Positions 1 through 8,353 of a DNA stretch of 64,000 bases are shown piece after piece. A model generated the notes under the pieces. The model saw only the letters and a program-made list of their open reading frames with translations. It was not told where the DNA came from and ran no database searches. The first letter of the stretch is position 1. The number at the start of each line of letters is the position of its first letter. This DNA comes from Roseburia porci (GTDB taxonomy: Bacteria; Bacillota; Clostridia; Lachnospirales; Lachnospiraceae). The DNA is taken from assembly GCF_009695765.1 (NCBI RefSeq), contig NZ_VUNI01000002.1:1-64000 (forward strand), written 5' to 3'. The translations under genes and the position numbers were made by a program.

Positions 1-173
1 CTCCTTTGTTAAAATGGTTTCTAGTCAATTCCATTATACCAAACAGAACAGGTTTATGCCTTTTTTATTGGCTGAAATATTGAATTTTCAAGGTTCAACA
101 CATCGTATCGGTGTGGGAAGTTTTAGTTATAAAATTAATGTGTCAGAGCATTTTTCATATATTAGGGGATTCT

Positions 174-638
174 ATGGAATTAAACTATTATATGGAATAT
201 GCAATGTCCCTGGCAATAGGAATTGAATTTGTCAAAATGTTATGTACGCATACACCGGGAACAATTATCGAAGTACTTCTTTTTGCAACATCCAGACAGA
301 TGGTTGTAGAACATTTAAATGGTGTTCAGACATTACTTGGGATTATTGCAATTGCTGGACTTTTTGCGATTCGGAAATATTTATTCTGTAATTTTGATGA
401 GACAGATCATATTATATGCAGGGGGAGCCAAACAGTTGGACATGCAAATCTGATTTCAGGAGTTAAAATACCGGAAGAGAAAACAAGGCTTTTAAGGGAT
501 GTTCTTGCGGAAAGATTAAAGAGAGAGGACAAAAGTATTGCAATTGGGGCATGTACATATTACAAAGACTGTGCGCTGCGTGTGGATAGCATGAGGGATC
601 AGGTTATTACAAGGGTTGAAGTGATCAAAGCACTGTAG
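174..638 (+). CDS. Small membrane protein of unknown function
   Basis: About 154 residues. The N-terminal half is hydrophobic, with two likely membrane segments (about residues 8-35 and 45-70). The C-terminal half is soluble and mixed in charge, with three cysteines. I chose the ATG at 174 because AGGGG lies just upstream at 165-168; an upstream in-frame ATG at 111 has no such site. The two-helix arrangement recalls PsiE-like proteins, but I cannot confirm a family. It stands alone ahead of another membrane protein, and its function is unknown. Confidence 0.6.
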   Translation: MELNYYMEYAMSLAIGIEFVKMLCTHTPGTIIEVLLFATSRQMVVEHLNGVQTLLGIIAIAGLFAIRKYLFCNFDETDHIICRGSQTVGHANLISGVKIPEEKTRLLRDVLAERLKREDKSIAIGACTYYKDCALRVDSMRDQVITRVEVIKAL

Positions 639-795
639 AATGACACAAAATAGGCTAAAGGTTGTAGATTTTATATTTTTATGGTATATTTATCCTGTAA
701 ATCATAAAATGAACAGCATCAATATTTAGAGAAGTTACAGTTATATAGAGCATCCACACTACGTATTGATACGAAAGAAAATGGAGAATACAATA

Positions 796-1941
796 ATGGG
801 CGAAGAACAAACAGCGGGTTCAAAGAAGAAGGCGGATTTTTCCAGTGTTCAGATCATTTTTTCGGCTATAGCATTAGCAGTTCTGTTTATATTAGAATTA
901 TATGTAATGCTCAATTTCCCGACAGATTACAGAATGCTTGGAATATTTGGCGTTCTGATGCTGGTTGCATTATATCTTCTGATCGTTTCTATTCAGAAGA
1001 AGATGTATCAGAAGGAAACACGTATGCAGGAACAGTATGATATGATTCTCAGATCTGAGAAGGCATCTTATCTGATGTTAAAGAAGACATACGAGATGAT
1101 GGAAAAAAGGATGGGTCAGATGGAGCAGACGGCATCTGTTCCGGCCGATAACATCATCAATGCTCAGAAAGCGATCGCGAAGGTGACGATTAACCGCAAC
1201 CGCGAGAATGCAGAGGCACTGCTTAATTCCAATGATCAGGTTATGGATATGTTAGAGGCATTTCAGGAGAAGTTCCATGCGAATAATGAAGCTTTGATGA
1301 ATAACCAGAAGACGTTGATCGATCAGAATAATCAGGATATTCTGTCCAAGCAGCAGGAACTGCTTTCCAATATCAGTGAGCTTGACAAATACCTGAAATC
1401 CGGAAAGATTCAGGATGATCTGAAATCCCAGCTGGAGAAGACAATTGAGGAATCAATCAGAGAAGCTGCAGCTTATCAGGCAGAGAAGATTGCTTCTGAA
1501 GTTAAGACAGAGGCGGCATCTGTGGCAAAAGAAGCTGTGAAAACAGAAGCTCAGGCAGCACCGGTTGTAGAGGAAGAAGTTCTTGAGCCGGAATCTGTAG
1601 TTCAGCCGGAAGTCGTTGAGGAAGCTCCAATTATAGAAGAAGTTGTAGAGCCAGCCACCGAGGAGGTTCCAATTGTAGAAGAAGTTGTAGAGCCAGCCAC
1701 CGAGGAGGCTCCAATTGTAGAAGAAGTTGTAGAGCCGGCCACCGAGGAGGCTCCAATCGTAGATGAAGTTGTAGAGCCGGCTGTCGAGGAAGCTCCAATC
1801 GTAGAAGAAGTTGTAGAACCGGCTGCGGAAGAGACTCCGGTTGAAGCGGAACCGGTAAATGACACACCGGCGCCGGATCTGTCAGATCCAAACCGGATGA
1901 TGACACCGGAAGAGATCGCAGCACTGATTGCGAATATGTAG
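796..1941 (+). CDS. Membrane-anchored coiled-coil protein with acidic 14-residue repeats
   Basis: About 381 residues. Two hydrophobic helices lie near the N-terminus (around residues 18-40 and 47-67). A long Gln/Glu/Lys-rich, probably coiled-coil region follows, then an acidic Pro/Glu/Val tail. The tail holds five tandem 14-residue repeats (consensus PIVEEVVEPATEEA) encoded by 42-bp units at 1627-1836. I chose the ATG at 796 because GGAG at 783-786 is well spaced; ATG 781 and TTG 766 are in frame. The C-terminus ends in a short conserved-looking segment (MTPEEIAALIANM). Function unknown. A role as a cell-envelope scaffold is only a guess. Confidence 0.7.
   Translation: MGEEQTAGSKKKADFSSVQIIFSAIALAVLFILELYVMLNFPTDYRMLGIFGVLMLVALYLLIVSIQKKMYQKETRMQEQYDMILRSEKASYLMLKKTYEMMEKRMGQMEQTASVPADNIINAQKAIAKVTINRNRENAEALLNSNDQVMDMLEAFQEKFHANNEALMNNQKTLIDQNNQDILSKQQELLSNISELDKYLKSGKIQDDLKSQLEKTIEESIREAAAYQAEKIASEVKTEAASVAKEAVKTEAQAAPVVEEEVLEPESVVQPEVVEEAPIIEEVVEPATEEVPIVEEVVEPATEEAPIVEEVVEPATEEAPIVDEVVEPAVEEAPIVEEVVEPAAEETPVEAEPVNDTPAPDLSDPNRMMTPEEIAALIANM
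1627..1836 (+). repeat. Five 42-bp tandem repeats inside a coding region
   Basis: Five in-frame units of 42 bp encode PI(I/V)(E/D)EVVEP(A)xEE(A/V/T). Units 2 and 3 are almost identical at the DNA level and the others diverge at synonymous and a few non-synonymous sites. The copy number is therefore likely to vary between strains. Confidence 0.9.
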
Positions 1942-1963
1942 TTGAAAAAGGATAGAGTTACAG

Positions 1964-2000
1964 GAGAGCCTGAAAACAGTTTATGTTTTCAGGCTCTCTT
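1964..2000. terminator. Bidirectional terminator between convergent genes
   Basis: A perfect 14-bp stem (1964-1977 with 1985-1998) has a 7-nt loop. It sits between the coiled-coil protein gene and the convergent pepT and can serve both. Confidence 0.8.
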
Positions 2001-2018
2001 TGCGTAGTGACATATGAA

Positions 2019-3242
2019 TTATTTCGGAAGAACCGGGTTAGAAGCGATTGCTTTGATGATGCGTACCGCAGTTTCCATGCCTTCTATACTGATGTGCTCA
2101 AAAGGACCGTGGAATCCATAGCCGCCGGTTCCGAGGTTTGGACAAGGAAGTCCCATAAAGGAAAGACGTGCTCCGTCTGTGCCGCCGCGGACAGGGCGGG
2201 AGATTGGTTCAAGTCCGACTGAAGCGATCGCTTTGCGGGCAAGCTCGATCACATAGAAGTTGTTCTCGATGACAGATAACATATTTTCATAGGAATGCGT
2301 AATGGTCAGGGAAACAGTGCCTTCGCCATACATCTGGTTAAATTCCTGTTCCAGGGAACGCAGGAAGTTAAGACGCTCTTCAAAACGTTTTTTATCATGA
2401 TCACGTACAATATAAGATAACTTTGCCTCTGCAACATCGCCGGACATATCGCAGAGATGATAGAAGCCTTCACGGCCTTCGGTGTGGGAAGGTGTTTCGT
2501 CTTTCGGGAGTTTCCCGGCGATCTCACATGCAATGAGAGCCGCATTGACCATGATATCCTTGGCTTCGCCAGGGTGAACATTCACGCCTTTTACGACAAA
2601 ATCAGCACTTGCGGCATTGAAGTTTTCGTATGCAACTTCACCTTCATAATCACCGTCAACGGTGTATGCAAAATCTGCTTTAAAATAATCCAGATCAAAA
2701 AGGTCTGCGCCGGCGCCAACTTCCTCATCCGGTGTGATTCCAACCCAGATATCGCCGTGCGGGGTTCCTTCCTGGATCAGCTGTTCCACAGCGGTAAGAA
2801 TCTCGGCAACACCGGCTTTGTCGTCAGCACCGAGCAGTGTTGTGCCGTCTGTGGTGATCAGAGTTCTTCCTTTTAAAGTTTTTAGTGTAGGAAAGTCGGA
2901 TACTTTAAGGACTGCACCGGAACCTTTTAACAGTACATCACCGCCGTCGTAATCCGGGATGATCTGAGGTTTAACATTTTCTCCGGAAAAATCAGGAGCG
3001 GTGTCCATATGCGCGATAAAGCCGATCGCTTTTGCTTTTTCCATGCCGGGAGTGGCAGGGAGAAGTCCATAGACATAGCAGTGGTCGGTCAGTGTGACGT
3101 TTGAGAGTCCGAGATCTTTTAATTCTTTTTCCAGTTCGCGTCCGAGGGTGAATTCACGGTCACTGCTTGGAATTTTGCTGCATCCTTCATCGGAGGTTGT
3201 CCAGTAGGATACATATTTTAATAATCTTTCTTCAACTTTCAT
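2019..3242 (-). CDS. pepT: Peptidase T (tripeptide aminopeptidase)
   Basis: 407 residues, the usual length for PepT, a cytoplasmic M20B zinc peptidase that releases the N-terminal residue of tripeptides. The dinuclear metal site is visible at the positions known for the E. coli enzyme: HMD at 78-80, D140 in GADDKAG, the EE pair at 173-174, and D196 in TVDGD. GTDGARLSFMG and a late GFHGPFEH segment complete the active site. It is a single gene on the minus strand ending at a shared terminator. Confidence 0.95.
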   Translation of the reverse strand: MKVEERLLKYVSYWTTSDEGCSKIPSSDREFTLGRELEKELKDLGLSNVTLTDHCYVYGLLPATPGMEKAKAIGFIAHMDTAPDFSGENVKPQIIPDYDGGDVLLKGSGAVLKVSDFPTLKTLKGRTLITTDGTTLLGADDKAGVAEILTAVEQLIQEGTPHGDIWVGITPDEEVGAGADLFDLDYFKADFAYTVDGDYEGEVAYENFNAASADFVVKGVNVHPGEAKDIMVNAALIACEIAGKLPKDETPSHTEGREGFYHLCDMSGDVAEAKLSYIVRDHDKKRFEERLNFLRSLEQEFNQMYGEGTVSLTITHSYENMLSVIENNFYVIELARKAIASVGLEPISRPVRGGTDGARLSFMGLPCPNLGTGGYGFHGPFEHISIEGMETAVRIIKAIASNPVLPK

Positions 3243-3351
3243 AGTGTTTTTCAGGTATCAGGGTGATATCTGCTCCTTTCTCATATTAAATAGATATAGA
3301 CAATGTGAAACTTAAAATGGATAAAGCCCTGTAAACAGGACAGTGTTAAGT

Positions 3352-3380
3352 TTGACAAAAATGTAGGTGTACCATATAAT
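3352..3380 (+). promoter_or_regulatory. Perfect sigma-A promoter (TTGACA-17-TATAAT)
   Basis: TTGACA at 3352-3357, a 17-nt spacer, and TATAAT at 3375-3380 match the consensus exactly. No open reading frame follows. The expected start at about 3387 falls just before a segment that closes a long-range stem, so the promoter most likely drives a non-coding RNA. Confidence 0.85.
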
Positions 3381-3386
3381 ATGCTT

Positions 3387-3580
3387 AACGAGGCAGCCGG
3401 AAGGTGAGTGCGCTTCACCCGACCCGGCGAATTTAATACTAAGTTATCAAGAGATAGCCGTTCCTAAACTTTGACGAGAGCAGGACGGCTATTTCTTATG
3501 TTTTCTGTTGGTATCAATAATCATCCTTTCCGTAAGGCTCGGATCAGATGAGAACACGTCCTCCAGCTGCCTGGGTAAGT
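3387..3580 (+). ncRNA. Structured non-coding RNA, family not identified
   Basis: About 190 nt follow the perfect promoter. AGGCAGC (3391-3397) can pair with GCTGCCT (3566-3572) to close the molecule. Inside are three hairpins: GCCGG/CCGGC with nested GGTGA/TCACC (3396-3428), a 10-bp stem around ATAGCCGT and ACGGCTAT (3454-3492), and CCTT/AAGG (3525-3537). There is no coding potential and no obvious U-tract, so the 3' end is approximate. It does not match the hallmarks I know for tmRNA, SRP RNA, RNase P or common riboswitches. The size would suit a housekeeping RNA such as 6S or raiA, but I cannot assign it. Confidence 0.6.
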
Positions 3581-3782
3581 ATATTATATTAAGTGTTTTG
3601 ATTTTGTCAATACGATTTTGAAGCAACAAATCGCTCGTTAAATGAGGATTTAGTGAACCAGGAAGTGTAACGTAACTACCATTTCATATCATACACGGTT
3701 TACCTGAAAATGAAATAGAAAAATTGTGCAATACATATAAAATACATGCAAATAAAAAATTTGAAAAAATTAAAAAAAAGAC

Positions 3783-3811
3783 TTGCATTTATAAAATCTA
3801 TCATATATAAT
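3783..3811 (+). promoter_or_regulatory. Promoter of tRNA-Lys
   Basis: TTGCAT at 3783-3788, a 17-nt spacer, and TATAAT at 3806-3811, 26 nt before the mature tRNA 5' end. Confidence 0.7.
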
Positions 3812-3837
3812 AAACCGTGCACTGAGATGCAACGTAT

Positions 3838-3910
3838 GCGCCACTAGCTCAGCTGGCAGAGCACCTGACTCTTAATCAGGGTGTCCAGGGTTCGAACCCC
3901 TGGTGGCGCA
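3838..3910 (+). tRNA. tRNA-Lys (anticodon CTT)
   Basis: 73 nt with all four arms. The acceptor strands GCGCCAC and GTGGCGC pair fully, the anticodon loop reads CTCTTAA (CTT), and the T-arm contains GGTTCGAACCC. The 3' CCA is not encoded. Confidence 0.97.
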
Positions 3911-3948
3911 CTCGACTTATTTATAGCTGAATATGAGTATGCGAAAAG

Positions 3949-3986
3949 ACCTTTGACGAACATAGCGATTCGTTGAGGGTTTTTTA
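3949..3986 (+). terminator. Terminator of tRNA-Lys
   Basis: A 12-bp stem (3949-3960 with 3969-3980, three G-U pairs) has an 8-nt loop and is followed by a T-run. Confidence 0.75.
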
Positions 3987-4049
3987 TTATATAAATTTGG
4001 AGATACTGAAAGTAAACGGAATCCATTGATTCGGGGTTATGGGGGAAAT

Positions 4050-4994
4050 ATGCGCAAGAAAATTTATCGTATCTTAGGAATCATGCTGCTGATCGCTGTC
4101 CTTGCTGCAGGACAGATCACAAACATTCAGAAAGAAAAGTCAAAACGTGCTGTAGAGGCAGAAATTGCTCAATTGAAACAGCAGGAAAATGCAGAAGGAA
4201 TTGTGGAAGAAACACCAGATCCTTATTTTATTGAGGAACAGAAAGGGTACAAATACCGCTCGCCACAGATGATTGCCTATTATTCGGAGATTACGCAGAC
4301 GATGAGACATGCGATGGTTTTTCTCCCGGCGGATTATGACGATAAGAAAAGTTATCCGGTTTTATACCTGCTTCATGGTTACGGCGGAAGCCACAGGACG
4401 TGGAGAAACAAAAAAGCCAATGTGATCCTGCAGAATCTCAGTTATTTTGAAGATGTTCCGGAAATGATCGTGGTTTGTCCAAACAGTAATGTTAATAAGG
4501 AGGAAAGCGTGGATGATACGGATTTCTGGTCGTGTATCGAACCGTTTGATCATACAACAGAAGAGGTCGTTCAGTATCTGATGCCATATATCAATTCTCA
4601 TTATTCTGTAAAACAGGGAAGGGAAAATACAGCAGTTGCGGGCAATTCCATGGGCGGAAGAAATGCATTGGCAATGGCGTATACTTATCCGGAACTGTTC
4701 GGATATGTTGGCGCTTTTTCCTCGGCAACAGCGGTTGAGGAAGCAAACGATACCAGCATGATTTCGGCACCACTGCATGACCTGAATCTTCCGGTCAATA
4801 AAGAAAAGCCATTTGATGTATTGATGTTAGCAGTTGGAAAATCTGACGATGTCTGCGGAGAAGTGACGTATGAGCTGAATGATTACATGAATCAGCAGAA
4901 TATTGAACATATTTTTTATGATACAGAAGGTGGACATCAGACGGTTGTCTGGCAAAATGCACTTTACAATTTTGCCAGAAAGATCTTTAAATAA
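4050..4994 (+). CDS. Secreted or membrane-anchored esterase (alpha/beta hydrolase, esterase D/feruloyl esterase type)
   Basis: About 314 residues. After a basic start a hydrophobic helix (about residues 5-24) acts as signal anchor or signal peptide, so the enzyme probably acts outside the membrane. The fold signatures are LLHGYGG (oxyanion region) and GNSMGG (nucleophile elbow GxSxG). An acidic residue sits in AVGKSDD and the catalytic His in GGHQTVVW. This matches the PF00756 family, which includes acetyl-xylan and feruloyl esterases; the substrate is unknown. I chose the ATG at 4050 because a GGGGG stretch precedes it; an upstream in-frame TTG at 4026 is unlikely. Confidence 0.85.
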   Translation: MRKKIYRILGIMLLIAVLAAGQITNIQKEKSKRAVEAEIAQLKQQENAEGIVEETPDPYFIEEQKGYKYRSPQMIAYYSEITQTMRHAMVFLPADYDDKKSYPVLYLLHGYGGSHRTWRNKKANVILQNLSYFEDVPEMIVVCPNSNVNKEESVDDTDFWSCIEPFDHTTEEVVQYLMPYINSHYSVKQGRENTAVAGNSMGGRNALAMAYTYPELFGYVGAFSSATAVEEANDTSMISAPLHDLNLPVNKEKPFDVLMLAVGKSDDVCGEVTYELNDYMNQQNIEHIFYDTEGGHQTVVWQNALYNFARKIFK

Positions 4995-5056
4995 ATAAGT
5001 GATAGATCGCGAGTCCGATGCAGATCAGGATTGGAATCATTCCATTATCTGTTTTG

Positions 5057-5698
5057 TTAGCGGGAGGCAATCAGTTTACAGATCGGATTGCCTTTGGAGG
5101 AGAATTTCTCTTCGTATTCGGTCATGATATTGCCCTGATTCATCTTTGGATCATGATGCAGATCTCTTGTGGAGGCATCTAAATGCCAGAGCTCGGAAGC
5201 CTCGATCTCTTCGAGTGAAAAGGTAAAAAGATCCTGATTATCCGTTTTGAATTCGATTCTTCCATCAGCGGTAAGGATCTCATTATAGCGGGCAAGAAAT
5301 TCGCGGGAAGTCAGGCGTCTTTTCGCATGACGGTCCTTTGGCCATGGGTCGGAAAAATTTAAATAGATACGGTCAACTTCATTATGGTCGAAAATCTCAG
5401 GAAGTGTGGCTGCATCGATGCACAGAAAATGTACATTATCTAAAGGATCTTCATCGATTTTCTGAACGGCGCGCAGAAGAACACTGGTATAACGTTCAAT
5501 ACCAATGTAATTGATCTGTGGATTCTGTCTTGCGAGATCCATAAGGAACCGTCCTTTTCCCATGCCGACTTCAATGTGGATCGGATTGGTGTTTCCGAAA
5601 AATTCATGCCATTTTCCTTTTAACTCGATTGGATTTTGTATACAAAAAGCGCTGTTTGAGATGACCTCATCTGCGCCCGGAATATTGCGGAGTCTCAT
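5057..5698 (-). CDS. trmB: tRNA (guanine-46-N7)-methyltransferase
   Basis: 213 residues, standard length. It methylates G46 in the variable loop of tRNAs using S-adenosylmethionine. The SAM-binding motif EVGMGKGRF lies at about 43-51. The family signature SDPWPKDRHAKRR, with the substrate-contacting Asp, is in the middle. TDNQ and MTEYEEKF complete the C-terminal TrmB pattern. It is a single minus-strand gene convergent with the upstream esterase. Confidence 0.95.
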   Translation of the reverse strand: MRLRNIPGADEVISNSAFCIQNPIELKGKWHEFFGNTNPIHIEVGMGKGRFLMDLARQNPQINYIGIERYTSVLLRAVQKIDEDPLDNVHFLCIDAATLPEIFDHNEVDRIYLNFSDPWPKDRHAKRRLTSREFLARYNEILTADGRIEFKTDNQDLFTFSLEEIEASELWHLDASTRDLHHDPKMNQGNIMTEYEEKFSSKGNPICKLIASR

Positions 5699-5797
5699 TT
5701 GTCATTCATTTCCTTTCTATATTTATGGAGAAATCCATATACTAGAGTTATTGTATTATAATTTGCCTGGGGTGAAAAGTCTTTTTTCATAAACAGG

Positions 5798-5826
5798 TTG
5801 CATTGTTTTTTTGATGCGATTATACT
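5798..5826 (+). promoter_or_regulatory. Promoter of the D-Ala-D-Ala carboxypeptidase gene
   Basis: TTGCAT at 5798-5803, a 17-nt spacer, and TATACT at 5821-5826, about 37 nt before the start codon. Confidence 0.6.
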
Positions 5827-5862
5827 TAAGAAGTTGAGTAAAAAGAGGAGAAAATAGTTCAG

Positions 5863-7263
5863 ATGAAGTTTACAAAGAAACTGAAGAGAGTCACAGCAGG
5901 ACTGCTTGCGGCGCTTTGTGTTTTACAGATAAATCCGCAGATTACAAAAGCAGATGATGCCTACTGGCCGGAAGGAGTGGAGATTGTATCCCCTTCGGCA
6001 ATCGTAATGGAAGTCAATTCCGGCACGATTCTTTATGATAAAAATTCGGATGAAGTGAATTATCCGGCAAGTATCACCAAAATCATGACCGCATATCTGG
6101 CAGTTCAGAACTGCTCGATGGATGAGACGGTTACGTTTTCTGCTGATGCGGTGTTTAAGAATGAAGGTGCAACTTCCCATATTGCCAGAGACCTGGATGA
6201 ACAGATGACGATGGAACAGTGCCTTTACGCAGTTCTTTTGAAGTCAGCCAATGAATGTGCTTATGCAGTGGCAGAGCATGTGGGCCAGAAGCTTGGTGGA
6301 GATTACAGTACGTTTATCGATCTGATGAACAGCACTGCAAAAGATCTCGGCTGCACCAATACACATTTTAACAATCCAAACGGTCTTCCAGACGAAAATC
6401 ACTGGACTTCCGCACATGATATGGCTTTGATTGCCAGCGCAGCTTATAAAAATGAAACATTCCGCAAGATTGTTGGAACCGGAACTTATGAGATTCCACC
6501 GACAAATAAGCATGCAGAGCCGACTCCGCTCAGTAATGATCATCAGATGCTGTATCCGTCCAGAACGAGAAAGTATCTGTACGAATATTGTACTGGTGGT
6601 AAGACCGGATTTACAGATGACGCCGGAAACACGCTGGTAACGTATGCGGAAAAAGATGGACTGACACTTGTGTGTGTGATCATGCACAGCACCAATCCGC
6701 AGCATTATCTGGATACGACAAGCCTTTTAGATTATTGTTTTAATAATTTCCAGGCTGTAAATATTGCACAGAATGAGTCGACAATTTCTGACGAGAGTCT
6801 GAAAGATAAAGGAATTTTAAATAACCATCAATCCTTTGTGTCACTCGATGATTCTTCTTATATTGTAATTCCGAAGACTGCGTCATTTACAGATGCAACG
6901 TCCACAATGAATGTAGAAGAATCGGATGATGATTCTGTGGCAACGATCCAGTATACCTATGCAGGACACGATGTTGGATCTGCCAATATCATCGCTGCAC
7001 AGGTGGATACTCCGGACACCATGTTTGACGAAACGGAGGCATCAGATTCGGATGCGGGACGCACGATTGTGATCAAGCCGATCTATGTACTTGGCATTGT
7101 TCTTGCAGTGATTGCAATCTGCGCATTAATCTTCTTTATAAAAAGGATCTATGACAATATCTATGTGATCCGTCATAACCGCACGGTAAAGAAAGATCGG
7201 AAGGATCGTTTCCGCGAGACGAAGAAAAAGAAATACAATAAGAAAGACCGGTTATTCAAATAA
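5863..7263 (+). CDS. D-alanyl-D-alanine carboxypeptidase (PBP5/DacA type)
   Basis: 466 residues with a signal peptide (about 1-30). The S11 serine peptidase domain has all three penicillin-binding motifs: SITK at 70-73, SAN at 128-130 and KTG at 247-249. It removes the terminal D-alanine from peptidoglycan stem peptides outside the membrane. Family members usually end in an amphipathic helix. Here the C-terminus is instead a true membrane helix (about 403-425) followed by a very basic Lys/Arg tail, so the protein is anchored at both topological ends of its extracellular domain. It is monocistronic with its own promoter and terminator. Confidence 0.92.
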   Translation: MKFTKKLKRVTAGLLAALCVLQINPQITKADDAYWPEGVEIVSPSAIVMEVNSGTILYDKNSDEVNYPASITKIMTAYLAVQNCSMDETVTFSADAVFKNEGATSHIARDLDEQMTMEQCLYAVLLKSANECAYAVAEHVGQKLGGDYSTFIDLMNSTAKDLGCTNTHFNNPNGLPDENHWTSAHDMALIASAAYKNETFRKIVGTGTYEIPPTNKHAEPTPLSNDHQMLYPSRTRKYLYEYCTGGKTGFTDDAGNTLVTYAEKDGLTLVCVIMHSTNPQHYLDTTSLLDYCFNNFQAVNIAQNESTISDESLKDKGILNNHQSFVSLDDSSYIVIPKTASFTDATSTMNVEESDDDSVATIQYTYAGHDVGSANIIAAQVDTPDTMFDETEASDSDAGRTIVIKPIYVLGIVLAVIAICALIFFIKRIYDNIYVIRHNRTVKKDRKDRFRETKKKKYNKKDRLFK

Positions 7264-7270
7264 ACATTTG

Positions 7271-7309
7271 ACAGCAATATCCCATTGCAGGGGTGTTGCT
7301 GTTTTTTTA
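7271..7309 (+). terminator. Terminator of the carboxypeptidase gene
   Basis: CAGCAAtatCCC pairs with GGGtgTTGCTG across a short loop, followed by seven T residues. Confidence 0.85.
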
Positions 7310-7318
7310 GAAGAAGCT

Positions 7319-7605
7319 GCAAAAGACATCCATAGTCTTTTATATTGGACAGATTCACAAAATATTATTTTTTGTTCCATTGTCCGAGAAATAAGAATTT
7401 CTAAACGTATCTGTTTCGAACGTGTATATTCTTTACGCAACCATCCTAAACGAGCCATCCGTGGCTCGTTAGGATTTGTTCTGCCATCCATGGCAGAACA
7501 TTGCTGTCTATGACAGATACATTAAGAAATTCTAATTCTCTCCCAAGTCACAAAAGAACAATCATTTTGTGAATCTGTCAAATTATATAAATAGATGTCT
7601 TTTGC
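7319..7605. repeat. Large nested palindromic element A1 (family A)
   Basis: This 287-bp non-coding element is bounded by a perfect 12-bp inverted repeat (7319-7330 with 7594-7605). Inside it is a perfect 16-bp inverted repeat (7348-7363 with 7564-7579), then an imperfect inner stem. Two tandem hairpins, GAGCC/GGCTC and TCTGCC/GGCAGA, sit at the tip. Two internal blocks (7373-7387 and 7530-7555) recur almost unchanged, in inverted orientation, in element A2 at 51.7 kb. The outer arms of the two elements differ in sequence but pair within each copy. No coding potential. Confidence 0.85.
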
Positions 7606-7723
7606 AACCCTATTCTATGGAAAACCATAATTCTCAAGCTGGTCCACGTCTCGATTGACGGAATGCTCAAATAAAGGTAGAATATATAATAAGTACCACT
7701 ATAATAATTATGGAGCGGAAAAA

Positions 7724-8353
7724 ATGGAAACGAACTACAAAAGAAAGGATACATCAAAAGCAATATTAGATCAGATTTATGGTTATATTGAGAAGCAGGG
7801 CGGAATTGTGAAAAAAGAAGAGCTCAGCAGTCTTGGAATTGATTATCGGAGAATACTTGATTTTGTGGAAAACGGACAGCTGATCCGTATCAAAAACGGA
7901 TACTATACCGACCGCGCAGACCGTTTTTCGGAAGAAGAGCTTATCGCACGCCTTTTCCCGGATGCGCTTTTGTGTATGGAGAGTGCTCTGTATGCATATG
8001 GGTATCTCAAACAGAAGCCGTTTGGATGGAGTCTTGCGGTGGATAAGAATACTTCCAAATCCCGTTTTAAAATGGATTACCCAAAAGTTATCCCATATTA
8101 TACAGAACCGGAATCCATGAAGATCGGTGCTTCAAAAATTGTTCTGAATGGGAACCATTTTCAGATTTATGACAAAGACCGCATGATCTGTGACTGTTTA
8201 AAATACGAAAGCAAGATGGAGCGGGAGACCTTTAAAACCGCAATCCAGGAATACATCAAGGATCCGGATAAGGATATTTCTGCATTGCTGGACTATGCAA
8301 AAGAGCGGAAGGTTTTAAAGAAAGTACAGAACATGATTGGAGTGTGGCTCTAA
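7724..8353 (+). CDS. AbiEi-type antitoxin / transcriptional regulator-like protein
   Basis: About 209 residues. The N-terminal winged-helix region (ILDQIYGYIEKQGGIVKKEE, then a GYYTDR segment) and the following domain resemble the AbiEi antitoxins of type IV AbiE toxin-antitoxin systems, which bind their own promoter. I chose the ATG at 724 of this kilobase (7724) because GGAG precedes it by about 8 nt. Its stop codon overlaps the next start by one base, so the two genes are translationally coupled, as AbiE pairs are. It lies just downstream of element A1. Confidence 0.75.
   Translation: METNYKRKDTSKAILDQIYGYIEKQGGIVKKEELSSLGIDYRRILDFVENGQLIRIKNGYYTDRADRFSEEELIARLFPDALLCMESALYAYGYLKQKPFGWSLAVDKNTSKSRFKMDYPKVIPYYTEPESMKIGASKIVLNGNHFQIYDKDRMICDCLKYESKMERETFKTAIQEYIKDPDKDISALLDYAKERKVLKKVQNMIGVWL

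Noticed and set aside
1602-1924. Minus-strand repetitive frames opposite the 42-bp repeats
   Set aside because: They arise from the repeat array in another frame; no start signals.
3445-3457. SAM-riboswitch-like start (TTATCAAGAGA)
   Set aside because: The rest of the SAM-I core (the GATGAAA and CCGGCAACC region) is missing; the match is accidental.
4987-5040. 17-residue hydrophobic minus-strand frame after trmB
   Set aside because: It begins 16 nt after the trmB stop and looks like a membrane peptide, but it has only a weak ribosome binding site and overlaps the esterase end. Too little evidence to call a gene.
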